The notes under the pieces were generated by a model that was not told the DNA's origin, ran no database searches, and was given only the letters and a program-made list of their open reading frames with translations. A stretch of 10,829 bases of DNA, taken from contig NAVB01004561.1 in assembly GCA_002179805.1 (NCBI GenBank), forward strand, positions 1 to 10,829, given 5' to 3'. Shown here one piece after another: positions 5,914 through 10,829 of this stretch; position 1 is the first letter of the stretch, and each line of letters opens with the position of its first letter. Position numbers and translations under genes: made by a program. The DNA comes from Acanthamoeba lenticulata (lineage: Eukaryota > Discosea > Longamoebia > Acanthamoebidae).

Positions 5914-7968
5914 CTACTCGCCGCCCGCGGGGCGCTTGACCTCGCGGCTGGCCCTCTGGCCCGCGCGGTGCTTCTTCTCGCCGTCGTCGCCCTGCTGCTG
6001 GCTGGCCCGGCGCGGCCGCCCCATGGTGGCCATCCGGATGAACGTCGAGCGCGTGGACCCGTCCGTCGGCGTGTTCTTCTCGATGGGCTTCTTGGTCGCC
6101 GCCGCCGGGCCGCCGCCACTGCCGTTGTTGCCGTTGCTCTCGCCCCCGGCGCCGCCGCCGCGGGACTCGCCCGGCTTGCCGTACTTGTCGGTGTCGCTCG
6201 CCGAGCGCTGCATCCCGCTGGCCCGCCCGCCGGTTCTTCTAGGATGAAGTCCGCCCGCTGGCGTAAGCGCTGACGTCGCGCGCAGGAAGAAACATAAGAG
6301 ACATTCCAGGCGTACCTGTCGCGCCGGTCCTCGGCTCGCCTGGCCATGACCATGCGCTGCGACTGCTGCGTCTGCGTGCTGCTCTGCTGGCCCTGCTCGT
6401 CTCGCACATGTCAGCCCACCATGGAATGCAAAGAATGCAGCGTGTAGTGGCATATTTTGTACCCGGTCGTCGATGCTCGGGGGGATGGCGCGCTTCTTTC
6501 GCTCGACGAGGTCCCAGTCGTAGACGCAGTCGTACTCGTAGCCCTCGCGGATGAAGAGGTCGCGGAAGAGCTTGCGCAGGTAGGTGTAGTCGGGCGTGTC
6601 GTCGAACCGCAGCGACCGCGCATAGTTCAAATACGTCGCAAACTCGGCTACGCAAGAGGACGGAAGTGAGGAATTTGAGAAACGGCCGTTTGCGGGGCAG
6701 AACACGTACAGGGGAAGCCCTTGCAGAGCTGCTCGACAGAGGTGGTGATCTTCTTCTCGCTAATACGCTCGTACTTCTCCTTCTTGGTGGTCGCCTTGAG
6801 CCCCTGCCAGGGCAGGTTACCTCGCGCAAAGTACATGAGCACGTAGCCGATGGCCTCCAGGTCGTCCCTTCGGCTTTGCTCTGTCGGCGTGACGTGGCTA
6901 CACGTTAGCATTGTTTCTTATTTTCGAAATGTATTTGAAAAAAAAACAACAAAACAAAAAACAAAACAAAAAAAACAAAACAAAAACAGTCCAGAGGTCG
7001 GTACCGATGCCCAAGTGGGTGTTGATGCTCGCGTAGCGGGCGGTGCCGGTGAGGTTCTTGTTCTCCCTGTAGGGGATGTGTACGTGCGAGCGCGAGTCCC
7101 GATATTTCTTGGCCAATCCAAAGTCTGCGCCCGCCCGTGTTTAGGCCAGGACGAAGAAGAACAAGAGACATCACGTGGTGATGGTGATGGCGGTGATGGT
7201 TACCGATGAGGTTGACCTGGTTGCTCTTGGCGTCGAGGCCGACGAGGAAGTTGTCCGGCTTGATGTCCCTGTGGATGAAGTTCTTTGAGTGGACGTACTC
7301 GATGCGCCGAATCTGTGTAGCGGCCGCCGCGTGTTGTAGATCGTGAGCCACATGACCACATGACACGACACGATGGAGGAGGAAGGGCGAACCATCTGGT
7401 CGGCGACCATGAGAACAGTCTTGATGGAGAACTTGCGGTAGCACACATTGAACACGTCCTCGAGCGAGGGCCCGAGGAGGTCGATTACCATCACGTTGTA
7501 GTCGCCCTCCTGTCCGAACCATCGCACATACGGAAACCCAACTGCGGAAACACGCAGACGTAAGTCCCAACAGGAAGCAAATGAAGAGCAGATGGCCCAT
7601 TGAAAGGAAAATGGTTCAAATTGAAATTTGTGTTGAGATGCCGCCAATTGCTGCTTGCTGTGAGAATAGGGGCTGCAAAGGAAGAATGAAATGAGAGCGA
7701 GAGCCGTACTGCCGCCACCGAGCACTTTGTACAGTTTGGCTTCATATTGAAGCTGGGGGTGCTTGCTCTTCACGCTCTCCTACGAAAGAAAGGGGGTAAG
7801 CTCCGAGACGGAGATGGAAGGCACATGGGCCATTGGGGCTTGTACCAATTTAATTGCGACTTGCTCGCCTGTTTGTATGTTGGTTCCAAGATAGATGTCA
7901 CCAAATGAGCCGCTGCCAATCTTACGGCCCAGTCTGTATTTGTTTCCCACCCGCAACTCCAGCGCCAT
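5914..7968 (-). CDS. CK1: Casein kinase 1 (CK1 family Ser/Thr protein kinase)
   Basis: Nine exons: 7968-7846, 7779-7710, 7541-7393, 7312-7204, 7124-7005, 6880-6710, 6647-6463, 6395-6316 and 6238-5914 (TAG). They give 443 residues. All introns (66, 168, 80, 79, 124, 62, 67 and 77 bp) are GT-AG and in frame. The kinase domain (about 10-300) is complete: glycine loop GSGSFGD 18-24, VAIK with K40, HRDIKPDN with D130, DFG 151-153, and the CK1-specific [12 protein letters not shown] and YVLMYF segments. [13 protein letters not shown] is the CK1 basic/nuclear-localisation segment. The match is close to delta/epsilon-type CK1. These kinases phosphorylate acidic or pre-phosphorylated serines in many pathways. 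The tail 310-443 is Gln/Ser, then Gly/Asn/Arg-rich, with no recognised motif. The start at 7968 matches the usual short CK1 N-terminus. Exon 8 may alternatively start at 6392 because GAG|CAG is a tandem acceptor, changing one glutamine. Confidence 0.93.
6938..6988. repeat. AAAAC-type A-rich tract in a CK1 intron
   Basis: A runs of varying length are separated by single C residues over about 50 bp. On the coding (minus) strand this is a T-rich GTTTT-type tract near the 5' end of the 124-bp intron 7004-6881. It makes the intron strikingly poorer in GC than the neighbouring exons. It has the look of a slippage-prone simple repeat. Confidence 0.8.
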
Positions 7969-8565
7969 CTCGAGGCCAATAAATCTCAATAAATGTGCTT
8001 CTTTCTTTTTTGCCTTGAGGCCGCCTCGTATATGCGCTTCTAGTCCAGATGTGGCACGAAATGGTGATGAGGGCGTATCTCGGGCTTCGTTGTCAAAAAA
8101 AAAAATACGGTGCCGGGTTTTATCGGTTGAAAAGCTCAGCGAAATCTCGGACCTTACCCAAAAGATGAGCGGGCCAGGAGGAACTGCTCGAACTCGTAGA
8201 GAACGAAAAAGATGGTGCGTGAGGGTACCTACAAGCGCAACTTTGCAGGTGCCTTCGTCATGTGGTGTCCCTGCACCGTGGTGGCAGAGGGTCCGCACCC
8301 AAGACCAAGTGTCGCCAGGCGTCACCTCATCAAAGCGCCGTCCAGAAAAAACCTGGAAACTCAAGCTCGGGGATGAGGCACAAACCGCCACGCGCGGACG
8401 GAAATGAACGAAAGCGGGACTTGCGAGCGAGTTTGGGCACCTCTTGGTGCGCTTCTGTCTGTTCGCGAGAGAAGAAAGCTCGAGCATCTCACTTGTTAAG
8501 TGGCGCCTTACGTCTTCTGCGAGCCTTCATTCAAGGAGGAGTTATCCATCACACGCAAAAAGCTA

Positions 8566-8593
8566 AAAGCGAAATATCATTGTATTTCGCTTT
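8566..8593. repeat. 11-bp inverted repeat with 6-base loop
   Basis: AAAGCGAAATA at 8566-8576 is the exact reverse complement of 8583-8593, separated by TCATTG. An overlapping second pair, TTCGCTCTTTC at 8592-8602 and its complement at 8633-8643, follows with a 30-base spacer. It lies 150-180 bp upstream of the ATG at 8747. It could be a binding site for a dimeric factor, or an RNA hairpin if transcribed. Confidence 0.8.
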
Positions 8594-8684
8594 CGCTCTT
8601 TCGGACGCGACCGCACCTGCACACCCGCCCGAGAAAGAGCGAAGGCCAAAAGACCCAAAAGAACGAAGAGGTGAAGGAGCGAGG

Positions 8685-8695
8685 TAATATACATT
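8685..8695 (+). promoter_or_regulatory. TATA-like element of the charged-protein gene
   Basis: TAATATACATT starts 62 bp upstream of the ATG at 8747. With initiation about 30 bp downstream the leader would be roughly 20-30 bases, as inferred for the PLD-type gene. The match is imperfect. Confidence 0.35.
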
Positions 8696-8746
8696 GTCCT
8701 CCTATCTTTGCTCGCGGACTGACGAAGAAGAGAAAGCACCAGCAGA

Positions 8747-10829
8747 ATGATAACTCGTAGTCGGGCGAAGAAGACTTCAGATGCACCAAACCAAGATGAG
8801 GAACCAAAGATCGAAGCTTCCGCCAAGACCAAGACCACTACGCGAGCGAAGCGCAGCAACGGCAACACTGGTGCTGCCAGTACGGAAGCGGGCGGGAAGA
8901 TGAAGAAGAAGATGAGGGACAACACCGCTGCCGCTTCAAAATCTTCGACCAAGGCCAACGGGGCTGCGAAGAAGGCCGTCTCCCGCACGGCAGCCGGCAA
9001 CGCCAAGGCTGGCGAGGCGAAGGGCAGCGGAGCGAAAAAGACGACTAGATCGGCGGCGACACTTACAGCGAGGCTGGCGGAACTTGATGGAGAGGACGAT
9101 GAAGACGACGATGACGCGGAGCTCGATCTTCTGCTGAAGAGCGTTCACCGCGAAGCGCGAAAGGAAGATGGAGAAGAAGAAAGCGAAAACGAAGAGGTTG
9201 AAGGCAGCAGCGAAGATGACGATGTGCAGTGGGTCGTGAAGAAGGCTTCGCCTGAGGCCAAGAAGAGGAAGCTACACGTCCGCTTCTCAGCTGGTGAGGA
9301 GGAAGAAGGTGACGGACAGAAGCTCCTGACCCCTTCTCCCAAGGCCAAGAAAACTGTAGCCAAGGTACTAGATCCCATCCCTCATTTCAACAAAATCCAG
9401 TGCGCCAGGGCCAAATTGGAGCATAAATTGCAGTGCTCATCTCCGCTACTACTTGGGAAGTTAAGAACGGAGGCGGGGTGTTGTCAAACAAATGCTGGCA
9501 CTTGCCTTATTAATCGTGTACTCGTTTCAACCATTCGTGTTACAGAAGCCAGCCAAACGCAGCAAGACTTCTCCCAAGGGGAAGAAGATGGTCGCGGGAA
9601 AGGGCAAAGCAACAGTCAACAAGAGGAAGGGCAGCAGGAAGGCCAAGGCCGTAGTCGCAGAGGTACCGCCACCCTACACTTTGGTTTTTGTCCTTTTTTA
9701 CGGAGGGACAAGCCTGGCATTCCAAATATGTGCGTTGATCAGAAATCTCACTCGCGTTTGGCAAATCTTTTCCGGCCTTTTTTATTTTTATTTATTTTGC
9801 GCAGAGCGATTCAGATGGTGAGGAGCCCGCCCAGCGGTCCTCGAGCGACGAGAACGAAGACGATGAGAAAGATGACAACGACGAGGATGAGGCGGAACTG
9901 GTGATCAATGAGGAAGATGAGGACGAGGAGGACGTCAACGTCGAAGACAGTGACGAGGAAGAAGAAGGCGTGCTGGGGTTGATCGCAGCCATAGAAAAGA
10001 AGCAGCAAGCTGAGCAGCAGCTGATGCAGGCCCAGGACGAGCAGCCGCCAGTTGAGGAACTAGGGCGCGGCAAGCGCAAGCGAAAGGCGCGCTACCCGCT
10101 GGACGCCCAGGACAACGACGAGGAGGGCGACTCGCCAAGCAAAAAGACCAGGCGCGGCACCACCATGAGGGCTGCCGCCACAAGAGCGAAAGCGAAAGCG
10201 ATGTCGACAAAAGCGAAGCCCAAGTCGCCCACCGCCGCAAGCAAGGCGGCTCCGCCCAAAGCGGCAGCGGCGGCGGCGACAGCGACAGCGGCCAAGAAGG
10301 TGCCGGTGGCCCCAAAGGGCAAGCCCGCCTCGGCCAAGCCCAAGAAGGGCCTGGGGGTCGGGGAGACCGAAGCCGAGGGCGCCGAGGCTCTGATGGGCCT
10401 CGCCCAGAGCCTGTTCCTCCTCAGCCAGAGCGCCTCGCCTCCCCTCTCCCCTCGCGGTACGGCGCCCTGTCTTCTTCCTCTTGAAGTTGATGTCTACGTT
10501 GTTGGTGATGACATTTGTTGTTTCTACGACTTCAGGAGCCTCGGCGTCCGAGTTCGCGGCGATGCCCGACCGGATGGACGAGGACGATGACGAGGAGGAG
10601 ATGGAGGACAAGGACGAGGAAGGCGAGCTTCTCCCACCGCCGCTATTTCCGGCGACACTGGTGACCCACACCACCGCGGAGCTCAACAAGCTGCTCCACC
10701 CCGAGCGGCAGCCGTCGTCATCGACAACGACGGTCAAGCCCGAAGTCGCCACCGACGACTCACCTGCCGCCTCCTCTGTGCGTCGCCCCTCCCTCGGCTA
10801 CTCGGCTGACGTCAGGCTGACGTTCATTA
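8747..10829 (+). CDS. Unidentified highly charged, H1-tail-like, probably nuclear protein (3' end outside window)
   Basis: Exons 8747-9364, 9546-9662, 9805-10456 and 10536 to beyond the right edge give at least 560 residues in one frame. Introns of 181, 142 and 79 bp are GT-AG, phases 0, 0, 1. I recognise no family. What can be seen: basic Lys/Ala/Ser/Thr-rich N-terminus (1-110); acidic blocks (EDDEDDDDAELD, then about 140-160); KKRKLHVRF; SPxK-type sites (TPSPKAKK, TSPKGKK); a second acidic block after residue 246; GRGKRKRKARYPLD; and a Lys/Ala/Pro tract (residues about 375-460) resembling a histone H1 C-terminal tail. A third acidic block is followed by a more ordinary segment (ELLPPPLFPATLVTH, AELNKLLHPE). 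Alternating basic and acidic blocks with KR clusters suggest chromatin or nucleolar binding, which is inference from composition. GTGCGT at 10778 could be another donor, so the last 52 bp may be intron. Confidence 0.65.

Larger units (their letters stand above)
7969..8746. promoter_or_regulatory. Divergent upstream region of the CK1 gene and the charged-protein gene
   Basis: About 780 bp lie between two divergent ATGs with no recognisable protein. Contents: on the CK1 side, CAATAAAT twice at a 10-bp step (7977-7984, 7987-7994) and a weak TATA-like CATATACG near 8027; an A11 run at 8095-8105; repeated GCGAAA/TTTCGC motifs, including two 11-bp inverted repeats at 8566-8643; and a TATA-like element at 8685-8695 on the other side. 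Frames are open for long stretches on both strands, but their predicted proteins have atypical composition and no family resemblance. I treat them as non-coding. Confidence 0.5.

Noticed and set aside
6804..6820. GTAACC...GGCAG on the minus strand inside CK1 exon 6, resembling a 17-base mini-intron
   Set aside because: It encodes RGNLPWQG, conserved in CK1 kinases, and is far too short for an intron.
7969..8487. Open frame running 173 codons upstream of, and in frame with, the CK1 ATG
   Set aside because: CK1 proteins normally start within about ten residues of the glycine-loop region. The extension has atypical composition, crosses an A11/T11 run and resembles nothing known.
8262..8687. 141-codon plus-strand frame in the divergent spacer
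   Set aside because: Codon use lacks the strong third-position GC of neighbouring exons, there is no recognisable domain, and it overlaps the inverted repeats.
10066..10095. Possible AT-hook (GRGKRKRK)
   Set aside because: The core GRP of AT-hooks is absent; treated as a plain basic cluster.
1..10829. Giant-virus or mobile-element insertion, defence island or CRISPR
   Set aside because: No capsid, integrase, transposase, terminal repeats or spaced repeats were seen. Introns and codon bias are uniform with a host nuclear genome.

Overview
The window looks like ordinary nuclear DNA from a free-living amoebozoan, most likely Acanthamoeba or a close relative. Coding exons are GC-rich with a strong preference for G or C at codon third positions. 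Four of the five genes are cut by short GT-AG introns of about 60-180 bp, and intergenic spacers are short. The closest familiar proteins are typical eukaryotic ones: LZTR1, casein kinase 1, a DUF4246 oxygenase-like protein and a PLD-fold protein. I see no CRISPR array, transposase, viral hallmark gene, tRNA or rRNA.

Layout. (1) 45-1990 (+) is the 3' part of an LZTR1-like gene in six exons: BTB, BACK, BTB, BACK and a serine-rich tail. The N-terminal part, where Kelch repeats would be expected, lies outside the window. (2) 2288-4264 (+) is an intronless gene for a 658-residue DUF4246 protein with an HxE...H...R metal/2-oxoglutarate signature and two oppositely charged inserts. (3) 5475-4358 (-), convergent with gene 2, is a two-exon gene for a single-HKD phospholipase-D-fold protein. 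A TATA box argues for a start 23 codons downstream of the longest reading frame. (4) 7968-5914 (-) is a nine-exon casein kinase 1 gene with an intact catalytic core. A possible alternative tenth exon at 5846-5745 would replace the C-terminus with a polybasic tail containing one cysteine. (5) 8747 to the right edge (+) is the 5' part of a gene for a highly charged, probably nuclear protein with histone-H1-like Lys/Ala/Pro tracts. It is divergent from the kinase gene across a spacer of about 780 bp that holds two 11-bp inverted repeats.

The genes do not form an operon or an obvious pathway. They are independent housekeeping or regulatory genes: a likely CUL3 adaptor, a candidate oxygenase, a PLD-fold nuclease or lipase, a protein kinase and a candidate chromatin protein. 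I find no convincing new multi-gene system. The points most worth checking are the alternative CK1 tail, the charged inserts in the DUF4246 protein, the altered HKD motif, the alternating purine/pyrimidine introns of the LZTR1-like gene, and the unidentified charged protein at the right edge. All splice sites were chosen by eye from reading frame and family conservation.
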